Below are positions 33,926-42,984 of a DNA stretch of 64,000 nucleotides, one piece after another. The DNA is from Streptomyces sp. CB02923. Lineage in GTDB: Bacteria > Actinomycetota > Actinomycetes > Streptomycetales > Streptomycetaceae. Made by a program: the position numbers and the translations under genes. The notes beneath the pieces are model-generated. The model was not told the origin of the DNA and searched no databases. It saw only the letters and a list, made by a program, of their open reading frames with translations. Within the stretch, counting starts at the first letter, position 1, and each line of letters begins with the position of its first letter. The stretch spans positions 553,427-617,426 of the forward strand of contig NZ_LWKZ01000024.1 in NCBI RefSeq assembly GCF_001905005.1. The letters are read 5' to 3'.

Positions 33926-36235
33926 TCAATGAGGGCGATGGCACAGCCAGTGGCCACCGGCGGTGGCCCATCCGAGGAAGCACCGGGTACGGCCGTTGTC
34001 CGTGGTGCCGTCGGTGTCGAAGGCACCTCCGTCGGCCACGAACCGCAGCCCCGCGAGCGCCGGCTCGAGGCGGGCAGCGACGTGCCCCGGGCGGCGGGCC
34101 GTCTGCGCCTCCAGGCCACCGATGACATGCCGCTGCTCGTCGGGGGTGCACAGCGACAGGTGGAAGACCATCTGCCGCCATGCGTAGGCCGCTTCCTTGA
34201 CCGTGGCCAGCGGGCGCGGGTTGCCGTGCACCCGGGCCGTCAGCCGGCACACCGCGGCGAAGCACCGGCGCGCCAGGTCGGGCCAGCCCGGCTCGGGGGC
34301 GATGCCCACCCGGTGCACCAGGGTGGCCAGATTGTGGGTGGTCAGGATCTGGGCCTGCTCGATCACCGCGCCGTTCGCCGCCACCGACCATGACGGTTCG
34401 GGGCCGCCGGTCCCGGCCCGTTCGGTGCACAGCCGCGCGAATCCGGGGGACGTCCGCGCCGCGTACCGGTGCGACGGTGTCCCGTCCGGTTCGATGATCG
34501 CGAGGTGCTGCACGGCCGCGTAGTCGATGCTGTAGTACCGCTCGTACAGTGTGCCGCCGAGCAACTCACCGGCGACCTGCGCCGCCGCGAGGAACTTCGG
34601 GGTGAAGGTGCCCATGAAGATGTCCGCGGCCAGCTCCTCGACCAGCGGCGCGTCCAGTTCGGCCTGGCGGGCCAGCACGCCGAGCTCGCGGACGAGGGGG
34701 TTGGGCAGGATCGTGGCGGGGAAGCCCTGCACGGCCAGTTCACCCAGCTGCCGCAGTGCGGTGCGCGCCGGCGGGCGGACCGCTGCGGGGGCGCGCTGCT
34801 CTGCCACCGCCCGCACCCAGGGCAGTTCATCGACCCGTACCTGCCGCTGCAGGTTGACCAGCAGCAGCGAACGGCGGTGGCGAAAGGCCCGGTAGGTCGC
34901 GGCCATCAGCGTGCGCAGCGCCCCATCCTGGTACGCCTGCGCCGTGGTGGCCGCGGTGAGCTGCGGTACCAGCTCGGCCAGCACTTCGGGCGACGGCACT
35001 ACGCCCTGGGCCACCAGCGTGCCGACCGGCGCGCTGAGCGCGGTTTCGACATTGCGCCGGATCGCCGCCGGGACCGACGCCCCGACGGGCAGCCCGGTCT
35101 CCCGCGCCTCGTCCTCGGACACCGGGGCGACAAGCGGGGCGACATCGGCCGTCCCGACGTCCTGCGGGAGTTCGGACAGCCGGCGGAGCACCAGTTGGGC
35201 CAGAGCGTGATGAGACGGCAGCGCCGCCTGCAGCGCCTGCTCCCGGCGCAGCGCGGTGTGCCGCTCGGAGCCGGGGCGGCCGCGTCGCCGCACCATGGCC
35301 GCCACGGCGTGCCGCAGCAGGCCCAGGCGCCGGGCGTCCAGCGGACGCCCGGCGACGGCCTCCTCCAGTGCACCACGCAGGATGCCCAGGTTCTCCTTGG
35401 GATTGCGGTGCTTGCCGCAGCGGGTATGCGCTGCGGCAAGCGATCGGTAGCGCTCCAGCAGGACCGCGCCGCGCTCGTGCCAGGCGGCATCCGGGGCCCG
35501 GTCGGGCTCGCGGTCCGTCGTGATGATCTGGAGCCAGTGCGCCAGCAGTTCGTCGCCGAACGGCTGCCAGACGGCGAGTGCTTCCCGCTGTGCCTCGACC
35601 GCCTCGTGCGGCCGCCGCCGTGCCAGGGCGCAGCTGGCCTCGGCGACCGTGCGCCGGTGCACGGCGGCAGCGTCCGGGGCCGGCCTCGGGGAGGGCCGCG
35701 GGAGGAACCGCAGCGTGCCCGCGAACGGCCACAGCTCATCAAGCAGGACGAGCGCGCCCGTGATGTCACCGGAGCGCACCAGCCATGCCACGGTGAGCAG
35801 TGCGGCCTCCTCGGGCACGGTGATCTCGTAGCGGCCGCTGTCCAGTAGTGCGTACAGCCGGGTCAGGCCGGGCTCGGTGAGGCAGTGGGCGAACAGCGCG
35901 CGGCGGTCCTGCGGCACCCCGGCCCGGCGCGCGGCCTCCTGCTCGTACGGCTGGAGAGGGCCGCCGGCGGCCGGGGCGCCCGTGGCGAAGCCGCCGCGGA
36001 CCACCTCCAAGGTCACCCAGGCCGGGAAGCCGGCCACCGGCGTACGCGAGCCGACCGTCAGCCGACCGTCGGCCATGCCCGCGAGCACGTCCTGCCAGCG
36101 CCGCACGCGCTCCGCGGCCCGGCGGCGGGCCACGGCGTCCTTATGGGTCAGCGCGGTCAGGAATGCCTTGTCCAACTGGCCCGCCGGGTAGGACGGGGTC
36201 ACGGTGGGCTGCTGCTGGTCAGCGTGATGGTTCAT
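33926..36235 (-). CDS. Large protein of unknown function (769 residues)
   Basis: An intact frame of 769 residues starting MNHHADQQQPTVTPSYPAGQ; the ATG at 36235 is chosen because the N-terminal extension upstream looks non-coding. It is largely alpha-helical, Ala/Leu/Arg-rich, without signal peptide or membrane segments. Notable segments are RRRAAERVRRWQDVLAGMAD near the N-terminus and, toward the C-terminus, DIFMGTFTPKFLAAAQVAGE followed by YERYYSIDYAAVQHL. No enzyme motif was recognised. The composition suggests helical repeats, as in TPR/HEAT-like scaffolds. It converges with the methyltransferase relic. Function unknown. Confidence 0.75.
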   Translation of the reverse strand: MNHHADQQQPTVTPSYPAGQLDKAFLTALTHKDAVARRRAAERVRRWQDVLAGMADGRLTVGSRTPVAGFPAWVTLEVVRGGFATGAPAAGGPLQPYEQEAARRAGVPQDRRALFAHCLTEPGLTRLYALLDSGRYEITVPEEAALLTVAWLVRSGDITGALVLLDELWPFAGTLRFLPRPSPRPAPDAAAVHRRTVAEASCALARRRPHEAVEAQREALAVWQPFGDELLAHWLQIITTDREPDRAPDAAWHERGAVLLERYRSLAAAHTRCGKHRNPKENLGILRGALEEAVAGRPLDARRLGLLRHAVAAMVRRRGRPGSERHTALRREQALQAALPSHHALAQLVLRRLSELPQDVGTADVAPLVAPVSEDEARETGLPVGASVPAAIRRNVETALSAPVGTLVAQGVVPSPEVLAELVPQLTAATTAQAYQDGALRTLMAATYRAFRHRRSLLLVNLQRQVRVDELPWVRAVAEQRAPAAVRPPARTALRQLGELAVQGFPATILPNPLVRELGVLARQAELDAPLVEELAADIFMGTFTPKFLAAAQVAGELLGGTLYERYYSIDYAAVQHLAIIEPDGTPSHRYAARTSPGFARLCTERAGTGGPEPSWSVAANGAVIEQAQILTTHNLATLVHRVGIAPEPGWPDLARRCFAAVCRLTARVHGNPRPLATVKEAAYAWRQMVFHLSLCTPDEQRHVIGGLEAQTARRPGHVAARLEPALAGLRFVADGGAFDTDGTTDNGRTRCFLGWATAGGHWLCHRPH

Positions 36236-36521
36236 AGGCCGGCGTGGCAGGTCCTGCCCCTGCGCCCTCCGGGGCCAGAGCCCGGTGCTCTGCTGCTGAG
36301 CTACACGTCGCTGCCCGGACACTAAGACACCGCTGACCGGTCGTACAACTGCGTTGTCGACGAACGCCCGGCGTGGGGGGGGACCGCCCCATGCCCTCGC
36401 CTCAGATGAAAGGGATTCCGGATATGTGGCGCCGAAGGCCCGCCGCCACAATCACGCCTGCCTTATCCATACGGCGATACGTGGGCCCTCAGTCGACGTG
36501 TCACGAGCCGCCGGAGGACAA

Positions 36522-36911
36522 TCACATGCTCCAGCGGCCCGACGCGTCGGTAGGGGACGTGCGCGTCAGCCGTCCCACGGTGCGCCGGCTCATGGACGAC
36601 CGTGTGCCGGGGTTCGTGCGCGGGCCTTCTCGGAAGCCGGAGGCCGTGGCTCGTGAGGCGTCCCGGCCCCGTACGCGCCATCCCGTCAATGCTGCCCAGG
36701 TCGCGAGATTGGCGGGGATCAGAAGGGCCGGGAGATTACGGCGGGCGAGCCATACCCGGTTTCGGGCGGTGAGCCGGTAGAACTCGGTGTGGCGTGCCGG
36801 ATGGGTCGCCGGGTGGTGCCCGACGCGGTCGCCGGGGGCCACGTGAAAGGACACGCCGGACAGCAGAAGCCGGGCGCCGACACGCCCGTCGGCACCACGA
36901 ACGGTAATCAT
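36522..36911 (-). pseudogene. Chimeric scar: ABC-F start joined to glycosyltransferase tail
   Basis: The 129-residue frame begins MITVRGADGRVGARLLLSGV and SFHVAPGDRVG, the first 33 residues of an ABC-F type ATPase up to just before its P-loop. It then switches to FYRLTARNRVWLARRNLP, LIPANLATWAALT and MSRRTVGRLTR, the C-terminal part of a GT2 glycosyltransferase. Neither has its catalytic part. The junction lies near 36810. This looks like the product of a deletion that fused two genes; the frame is open but probably without function. Confidence 0.65.
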
Positions 36912-37054
36912 GATTTGACACTCCGGAACAGCTCAAGGACACACGGGTGGCGCGAAAGCGAGTGTCCGAGCCACGAAATGCGAGGTGTCGACATAAACGC
37001 GAGGGTAGGCGGCGGGCCGGCGGATACGGGCCTGACGGCACCCCGGAACAGCGG

Positions 37055-37693
37055 TTAGCGCTCCCGGGGAAGAGCCCTCACCCGCCCGGGCAACTGCCCT
37101 CCCGGCGGCACGTACCGAAGCTTTCCCTCGGCGTCGGTCACCGCCGCGAATCCGGCCGCCCGGAGCATGGCGGAGTTCCTTTCCTTGTAGCGCCGGTTGA
37201 CGAAGACCCCGACGGGCAGGACGGCCATCATCACGGCCCAGCCGACGGCGGCCACGACGAGAGCGGTGGGGTGCGCACGGAACCGGAAGGCGAAGGCCCC
37301 GGCCAGCAACGTGAACGCGACGCCCGCGAGCCACAGCATCCGCTTCTCGGTCAGCCTGGAGGCCAGGTCGTAGGCGATGCGTGCCTTGAAGAGCCGGACC
37401 GCCTCGGGCGCGACGGGCGGCAGCGCGCCGCCGTCAGCGGCGTCGGGATACCGCGCCCGGTTACGGGTGGCCCGCTCGCGGGCCTCCGGACGAGGGTCGG
37501 GCACGAGCGTCATCACGTATCCGTCACCACGCGGCCCGGCCCCCTGCTTCACGTACGCGTAGTCGTACCCGAACTGCTGGGCCAACGCCCCGAGTCGGGC
37601 GAGCTTACTCATGGACGCCATGGCGCTGGTGACCTGAACGGGCTCTTCGCCCACCATCCGCCCCAGCATCTTCCGCACACTTCGCTTGCCCAC
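37055..37693 (-). CDS. Membrane protein of unknown function
   Basis: A protein of 212 residues starting at GTG 37693 (VGKRSVRKMLGRMVGEEP), with GGGAGGGG upstream. It has a soluble N-terminal half of about 115 residues, two adjacent transmembrane segments (MLWLAGVAFTLLAGAFAFRF and LVVAAVGWAVMMAVLPVGVF), and a basic C-terminal tail of about 50 residues. The hairpin topology puts both ends on the same side, probably the cytoplasm. No family was recognised beyond a general resemblance to conserved Streptomyces membrane proteins. Confidence 0.65.
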   Translation of the reverse strand: MGKRSVRKMLGRMVGEEPVQVTSAMASMSKLARLGALAQQFGYDYAYVKQGAGPRGDGYVMTLVPDPRPEARERATRNRARYPDAADGGALPPVAPEAVRLFKARIAYDLASRLTEKRMLWLAGVAFTLLAGAFAFRFRAHPTALVVAAVGWAVMMAVLPVGVFVNRRYKERNSAMLRAAGFAAVTDAEGKLRYVPPGGQLPGRVRALPRER

Positions 37694-38353
37694 CAGTGCC
37701 CCTCCCGTGCCATGAATTTCCCATAATGCCACGAGAGCAGAGAACTTGGGCCGTTTCGGGCCCGGACGTCCGCAGGTCGGCCCGTGCCCGGAAACTCCGG
37801 ACATCCGCTCCTGCCGATTCCCCCGAAACACCCGAGATGGACCTAAGGTTCGCGGCATACACAGCTAGGGCGTTTCGCGGAGTGTGCTGTCGGATCGGGC
37901 CAAGGAGAGAACTCGCCGCCGTGTAGCGTTCGAGGATCTCACGCCGGATCTTGACTCCCGCCGTGCGCCGCTCACAGTAGGTCCGGGTACCGGGATCCTG
38001 CCGAAGGCGGGTGCGCACGATGCGATGGAGTGCCGGGTTGACCTGCCGGACCCTCCGAGAGTGAGCCGAAGCACCACTCGCACCCCGAGAAATGTCCATC
38101 GGGGCTTACCCCGTACAAGGCGACGAATGACGTCTCGCTGTGGCGGCGTTTCAGGATTGTCCTCCATCGTGATCACCAGGGCCCCGGCGATCACGGCCGT
38201 CACCCGCGCGAATACTTCGACCGTCTGAACCGCCTCCAAGGCCGCGCACGATTCGTCGATCCGCCCGGTGAGCTGCTCGATGCGCTGAGCCGGCATGCTC
38301 AGCGCCATGGGAGCGGCTTCGGCCATGACCAGGACGACCGGATACAGTGCGCG
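37694..38353. other. Intergenic region, no convincing gene
   Basis: Minus-strand frames here (one reading MALSMPAQRIEQLTGRIDES) have some protein-like stretches but no ribosome site or family. The sequence around 37725-37750 is AT-richer and probably holds the promoter of the minus-strand membrane protein. Confidence 0.35.
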
Positions 38354-38405
38354 CCTCGGCAGTCCGCCTCGGCAGTGCGGTCCGGCAGTCCGGTCCGGCA
38401 GTCCG
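38354..38405. repeat. Four tandem 13-base repeats
   Basis: Units CCTCGGCAGTCCG, CCTCGGCAGTGCG, GTCCGGCAGTCCG and GTCCGGCAGTCCG follow one another without gaps, ending 20 bases before the metallophosphoesterase start. They lie where a promoter or 5' leader is expected and could change expression if the copy number varies. Confidence 0.75.
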
Positions 38406-38425
38406 GTTACTTGAGGAGGGGAAGC

Positions 38426-39646
38426 GTGACCGACACCAGCGAAACCCGGTCCGCGGACGGTACAGCGCACGCGTCCCGGCAGAGCCGGCTGCGCCGCCTG
38501 ATGCGCTACGCCCCGTCGATCGTCCCGATCCTGTTGTGGGCTGTGCCCTGCTGGGTGCTGCTGCACGCCGGCCAGCACTGGCCGTTCCCTGTGGTGCTGG
38601 GCGGCACCGCGCTGTTCGTCCTCGGTCTGATCGGTATGCCGCTCGCGATGGTGCGCGGCCACGGCCGGCGCCAGCAGGACCGGGCGGCGATCGTCGGGGA
38701 CACCCTCCTCGGGGTCAGCTGGGTACTTTTCACCTGGTCCGTCCTGCTCGGCGTCCTGCTGCGCCTCGCCCTGACCGTGGCCGGCGCAGGCGACGGGCAG
38801 AGCCGGGCCCGGATCGTCACCTGGGCGGTCCTCGGCGTAGTCGCCGTGCTGCTCGTCTGGGGGTACGCCGAGGCCCGCCGGGTGCCACGGGTGCGCGAGC
38901 TCGACGTACGGCTGCCGCGCCTGGGAGCGGGATTGGACGGTACCCGCGTCGTCCTCATCACCGACACCCACTACGGCCCGCTCGATCGCGCCCGCTGGTC
39001 GGCGCGGGTCTGCGCGAAGGTCAACACCCTGGAGGCCGATCTGGTCTGCCACACCGGCGACATCGCTGACGGCACGGCCGAACGCCGCCGTGCCCAGGCC
39101 GTTCCGCTCGGCACCGTGCGCGCCACCCGGGCCCGGGTGTACGTCACCGGGAACCACGAGTACTACAGCGAGGCCCAGGGCTGGGTCGACCTGATGGACG
39201 AACTGGGCTGGGAGCCGCTGCGCAACCGTCATCTGCTGCTCGAACGCGGCGGCGACACCCTGGTGATCGCCGGAGTGGATGACGTGACCGCCGAGTCCTC
39301 CGGCCTGGCCGGGCACCGCGCCCACCTCGCCGGAGCCCTGCACGGCGCCGACCCCGGCCTGCCCGTCCTGCTCCTGGCCCACCAGCCCAAGTTCATCGAC
39401 CGGGCCGCGGCGGACGGCATCGACCTCCAGCTCTCCGGCCACACCCACGGCGGCCAGATCTGGCCCTTCCACCACCTCGTCCGCATGGACCAGCCCGCCC
39501 TCGCCGGCCTCAGCCGCCACGGCGCCCGCACCCTCCTCTACACCAGCCGCGGCACCGGCTTCTGGGGCCCGCCGTTCCGCATCTTCGCTCCCAGCGAGAT
39601 CACCCTGCTCGTACTCCGCTCCCCGCAGCGACCCCGCACGCGATGA
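38426..39646 (+). CDS. Membrane-anchored metallophosphoesterase
   Basis: A protein of 406 residues. Four transmembrane segments fill residues about 30-150, followed by a calcineurin-like phosphoesterase domain. Metal ligands are visible in LITDTHYG (DxH), HTGDIADG (GDxxD), VTGNHEYY (GNHE), LLAHQPK and SGHTHGGQ (GHTH). Proteins of this layout (YkuE/YaeI-like) hydrolyse phosphodiesters or UDP-linked lipids at the membrane. The GTG at 38426 is preceded by GAGGAGGGG. All metal ligands are present, so activity is expected; the substrate is not known. Confidence 0.9.
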   Translation: MTDTSETRSADGTAHASRQSRLRRLMRYAPSIVPILLWAVPCWVLLHAGQHWPFPVVLGGTALFVLGLIGMPLAMVRGHGRRQQDRAAIVGDTLLGVSWVLFTWSVLLGVLLRLALTVAGAGDGQSRARIVTWAVLGVVAVLLVWGYAEARRVPRVRELDVRLPRLGAGLDGTRVVLITDTHYGPLDRARWSARVCAKVNTLEADLVCHTGDIADGTAERRRAQAVPLGTVRATRARVYVTGNHEYYSEAQGWVDLMDELGWEPLRNRHLLLERGGDTLVIAGVDDVTAESSGLAGHRAHLAGALHGADPGLPVLLLAHQPKFIDRAAADGIDLQLSGHTHGGQIWPFHHLVRMDQPALAGLSRHGARTLLYTSRGTGFWGPPFRIFAPSEITLLVLRSPQRPRTR

Positions 39647-39721
39647 CTCGGGGCGAGCCGGCCATCCCGCATGGACCGGCGTCATCGTCTGCCAACGAGT
39701 CCAAGCCTTGTGTTGACTCTT

Positions 39722-40741
39722 CTAAGGCAAAGGCGTTGTCCCGACAGGCGGCTCGTCCAGGGGGTGTACAGCGAGGGCGATCTTGCCTCGTGGGCGTCTG
39801 CGGCCTTCGTCGGCAGAGCCGCCTTCCAGCAGTGTGTGCGCCTGTGCGATGTCGGCCAGCGGTAGCACGGCGCCGATCACCGGCCGGAGTCCGCCCTGGT
39901 CGACCAGTTGGCCGAGGGCCGCGAGCTTTGCCCGGCCGGGGCTGACGAAGAGGAAGTGGTAGGTCGCGTTCACGCCCCACGCGGCGAGCAGGTTCTGAGG
40001 TTCGGGGATGTCCACGACGGACACCACGCGGCCCCGGTCGGCGAGGACCTCCGGGCTGCGGGCGAGGGTGTCCCCGCCCACCGTGTCCAGTACGACGTCC
40101 ACGCCGCCCAGCGCGCGGACCTGCGGCACGTAGTCTCCCGCCGAGAAGTCGATCGCGAGGTCGGCTCCCAGTCCGGTGACGAACTCGTGATCCCTTGCCC
40201 GCGCGGTGGTCACCACCTCGGCTCCCAGCGCGCGGGCGACCTGGATGGCGGCCGACCCGACCCCGCCCGCTCCGCCGTGCACCAAGACCCGTTCCCCGGC
40301 CCGCGTCCCGGCGCGTTCGACCAGCGCCTCCCACGCCGTCACGCCGACGAGCGCGAGACCGGCGGCCTCGACGTGCGACAACCGGGCGGGCTTGCGGGCG
40401 ACCAGGGCCTGGTCGACCACGTGGAACTCGGCGTAGGTTCCCTGTCCGGCGAAAATCGGTGCCAGGTACCAGACCTCGTCGCCCGGCTGGAAGTCGCCTG
40501 CCCCGGGGCCGGTCCCGGCCACCACGCCGGACACGTCGTTGCCGATCACCGCGGGCAGCGCCACCTGGTCGCGGTAGTCGCCGCGCCGGGTCTGCAGGTC
40601 GAGCGGGTTCACGGACGTGGCCAACACGCGCACCAGCACCTGACCGGGTCCGGGAGTGGGTCTGGGCAGCTCGCGGGTGGCGAACGCGGCCTCCGCGGCA
40701 CCGAAGCGGACGAGTTCCATCACGCGCATCGAAGTCGGCAT
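39722..40741 (-). CDS. Zinc-independent alcohol dehydrogenase/quinone reductase
   Basis: A protein of 339 residues of the medium-chain dehydrogenase/QOR family. The N-terminal GroES-like part contains PGPGQVLVRVLATSVNPLD and GNDVSGVV. The NADPH-binding motif is VLVHGGAGGVGSAAIQVARA, about residues 152-171. Catalytic zinc Cys residues are absent, as in quinone reductases. It probably reduces quinones or enones with NADPH. It is divergent from an ArsR-type regulator with only 37 bases between them, which presumably represses it. Confidence 0.9.
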   Translation of the reverse strand: MPTSMRVMELVRFGAAEAAFATRELPRPTPGPGQVLVRVLATSVNPLDLQTRRGDYRDQVALPAVIGNDVSGVVAGTGPGAGDFQPGDEVWYLAPIFAGQGTYAEFHVVDQALVARKPARLSHVEAAGLALVGVTAWEALVERAGTRAGERVLVHGGAGGVGSAAIQVARALGAEVVTTARARDHEFVTGLGADLAIDFSAGDYVPQVRALGGVDVVLDTVGGDTLARSPEVLADRGRVVSVVDIPEPQNLLAAWGVNATYHFLFVSPGRAKLAALGQLVDQGGLRPVIGAVLPLADIAQAHTLLEGGSADEGRRRPRGKIALAVHPLDEPPVGTTPLP

Positions 40742-40778
40742 GCGGTGAACTTAGATCGACGTATCGCGAATCGTCAAT

Positions 40779-41111
40779 ATGTGCATGCGTTACGATCACG
40801 GCGTGTTTTCGGAGGCGGAGTTGCTGGCTGTGTTCCGGGCCCTGTCCAACCCGGCCCGCCGCCAGATGCTGGTGTGGCTCAAGGAGCCGATGAGTTTCCC
40901 CGGCCAGGAGCCCGGCGACGTCGAGATCGGCGTCTGCGTGACCGACATCCAGCAGCGTGCGGGTCTGGGGCAGTCAACCACCTCGCAGTACCTCGCCATG
41001 CTGCGGCAAGCAGGGCTGGTGGTCGCCACCCGGCGGGGCAAGTGGACCTACTACCGCCGGGACGAGGCGAACATCGCGCGCCTCCTGGAGACCCTGCGCG
41101 ACGTGTTCTAG
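40779..41111 (+). CDS. ArsR-family regulator
   Basis: A protein of 110 residues with a winged helix-turn-helix: LLAVFRALSNPARRQMLVWL, then DIQQRAGLGQSTTSQYLAML and the wing VVATRRGKWTYYRRDE. Metal-binding Cys pairs typical of ArsR/SmtB are absent apart from an isolated Cys, so another ligand or a redox signal is likely. ATGs at 40779 and 40785 are both possible. It is divergent from the quinone reductase. The gap contains the imperfect inverted repeat CGTATCGCGAATCG, a reasonable operator. Confidence 0.88.
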   Translation: MCMRYDHGVFSEAELLAVFRALSNPARRQMLVWLKEPMSFPGQEPGDVEIGVCVTDIQQRAGLGQSTTSQYLAMLRQAGLVVATRRGKWTYYRRDEANIARLLETLRDVF

Positions 41112-41156
41112 ATCCGCATCCGCATCCGTATCTGTATCCGTTCAGTTCAGTTCAGT
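41112..41156. repeat. Hexamer and pentamer tandem repeats
   Basis: Five copies of ATCCGY (one with ATCTGT) at 41112-41141 are directly followed by three copies of TCAGT at 41142-41156. They lie right after the ArsR stop, in the gap to the convergent LuxR gene. Simple sequence of this kind is uncommon in Streptomyces DNA. Confidence 0.75.
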
Positions 41157-41244
41157 TCCATCGCAGGCGCAGGCTCCGGCCGTCCCCGACATCCCCGACC
41201 CGGGGTGAGGCCACGGCCGGGGCCCCGCCCCCACCCCGCACATC

Positions 41245-42558
41245 TCAGCGCGAGCCGAGCGGATCGCGGGTCGCGGCCGGGCGCGGCGGCCAGGCGCGGG
41301 GGGCAAGGATGCCCAGGACGTAGGCACGGGCGACGAGGGCGGGCCTGGTCTCGGCGCCCAGCAGGTCCCGGAGCCGGCTGAGGTGGTAGTCGACGGCCTG
41401 CCGGGAGAGCTTCAGCGAGGTGGCGATCTCGCCGTTGGTGCTGCCGCCGGCGAGGAGGGACAGTATGCGGATCTGCGCGGCGGTGAGCGGCGGGTGGGCC
41501 TCGTGGGCGATGCTCTGGTCGGTGACGACGGCCCACACGTGCGCGACACGGCCGACGGGCCCGCTCACCGTGGACAGGTGGAGCTGCGCGCGGCGCTGGC
41601 GCCCCTCCGTGTCCAGGAGGACGGCGGAGGTCTCCGCCCGCCTGATGCGGCGGGTGATCAGCCCCTCCCAGGCGCGACGCAGGGGGCGGAGGTCGGGCGT
41701 GGCGGCGAGCAGGGTGTGCGCACGGCGGCCGACGAGGTCGGACAGGCGTGTCCGGAACAGTTCGGCGGCGGCCGTACCCGCCTGCTCGATACGGCCGCCG
41801 ACCGAGAGCAGCGCGCAGGGCAGACCGCTGTAATCCCGCAGCGCGCGCAGGTTCTCCTCGGCCTCCTGGCGCTGGCTCGTCGCGCGGACGTGGTCGGTGA
41901 TGTCGACATAGATCCCGGCCACACAGGTCCGGCCGTCCTCCTGGACCGGGAAGCGGTGGCCGGCCGCCTGCCCTGTGCTGCCGTCCGAACGGTGATAGCG
42001 CAGGTGGTGGCGGACCGGCTTGCCGCGGCTGAGGATCTCCTGGTCCAGGGCCCGGAACTGGGCGGCGTCGGAGGGGGTGTCGAAGTCCTCGATACGGCTG
42101 CCGACGACCCGCTCCGGTGTGGTGCCGTAAAGATGCGCGTAGGCGTGATTGGCCCATAAGTAGCGGCCGTCGCGGTCGCGGAGGAAGGCCGCGGCCGGCG
42201 CGAAACCGGCGAAGTCCGCGAATGCGGCGTACGGCCGGCCGCCCGCGGGCTGCGCGCCGGCCTCCATCGCGAACCCGCGCGTCCAGCCCCGGCTCCCGTC
42301 CTGGGGCCGTCTCACGTTGAAGGTCCGGCCGTCGAACCGGACCACGGGGTGGCCGTCCTGGAGGGCATCCCCCTGAGCGGACAGCTCTTGGCGCGCGCGG
42401 TCCAGGAAGCGCTGCGCGGTGGGCAGGTCGGCGAAGGCCCCGCCGCCCCGCTCCTTGACGTGCCCCTGCTCGTCGGCCTCCCACCAGGACACGGGGAGGT
42501 GCTCCAGCAGTGCTCTGAGACCGGGATCGTCCACGACGGCCTTTCCGTCCATGTCCAC
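41245..42558 (-). CDS. PAS-domain LuxR-family regulator
   Basis: A protein of 437 residues. Two PAS-like sensory domains are seen, one around 115-230 (AAFLRDRDGRYLWANHAYAH and a PAC end VAGIYVDITDHVR) and a second around 240-350. The C-terminal LuxR-type helix-turn-helix reads LTAAQIRILSLLAGGSTNGE, then IATSLKLSRQAVDYHLSRL. Start at GTG 42558 or ATG 42552; no strong ribosome site. It probably senses a ligand or redox state and controls nearby genes. It is divergent from the ATP-grasp operon, so that operon is the best candidate target. Confidence 0.87.
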   Translation of the reverse strand: MDMDGKAVVDDPGLRALLEHLPVSWWEADEQGHVKERGGGAFADLPTAQRFLDRARQELSAQGDALQDGHPVVRFDGRTFNVRRPQDGSRGWTRGFAMEAGAQPAGGRPYAAFADFAGFAPAAAFLRDRDGRYLWANHAYAHLYGTTPERVVGSRIEDFDTPSDAAQFRALDQEILSRGKPVRHHLRYHRSDGSTGQAAGHRFPVQEDGRTCVAGIYVDITDHVRATSQRQEAEENLRALRDYSGLPCALLSVGGRIEQAGTAAAELFRTRLSDLVGRRAHTLLAATPDLRPLRRAWEGLITRRIRRAETSAVLLDTEGRQRRAQLHLSTVSGPVGRVAHVWAVVTDQSIAHEAHPPLTAAQIRILSLLAGGSTNGEIATSLKLSRQAVDYHLSRLRDLLGAETRPALVARAYVLGILAPRAWPPRPAATRDPLGSR

Positions 42559-42885
42559 ACCGGGCGGCGGGAAGTGACATGGCGATGCCTATCCCGTGCG
42601 GCGTCCGGCCATGCTCGGTTATCGGCCGACTGCGATACGTGAGCGCGTCGCCGGGGCGGCTCGCCATAGGTGATCCACGCCCTTCGTCCGTACTCCAACG
42701 GTGTCCACGACTTTGGCATTTGCCTGATTGGCACCCGCCTCCGGTGGCACTTCCGGCATCCGCCTTCTGATTCCCTTGTGTGTGTCACCGGTTACCCGAC
42801 GTGTTCTACGCGGGTTGCGTCACGGTGTCCCGGTCACGGTCGACGGGCGGCGGGCGGCGCCAGGCCGGGCAGCGGGTCCGGGCCA
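42559..42885. other. Divergent promoter region, LuxR/ATP-grasp operon
   Basis: No gene is supported. The region from about 42680 to 42800 is relatively AT-rich (for example TTTGGCATTTGCC) and likely carries promoters of the LuxR gene and the ATP-grasp operon. Confidence 0.4.
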
Positions 42886-42950
42886 CGGACGGACGCCCAA
42901 CGCCCCGGACGGACGCCCGACACCCCGGACGCCCAACACCCCGGACAGAC
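42886..42950. repeat. 20-base direct repeats in the 5' leader
   Basis: CGGACGGACGCCCAACGCCC, CGGACGGACGCCCGACACCC and a 16-base form CGGACGCCCAACACCC follow in tandem, then a partial CGGACAGAC. They end about 35 bases before the ATP-grasp start, so they should lie in the leader or promoter of the operon. Confidence 0.7.
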
Positions 42951-42984
42951 AAGTGAACAGACAAGCGATGGGAGACGAATTTCA

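Noticed and set aside
37865..39685. A 606-codon minus-strand frame opposite the metallophosphoesterase
   Set aside because: It is antisense to a gene with all metal motifs intact, and the putative protein has low-complexity Gly/Arg/Asp composition.
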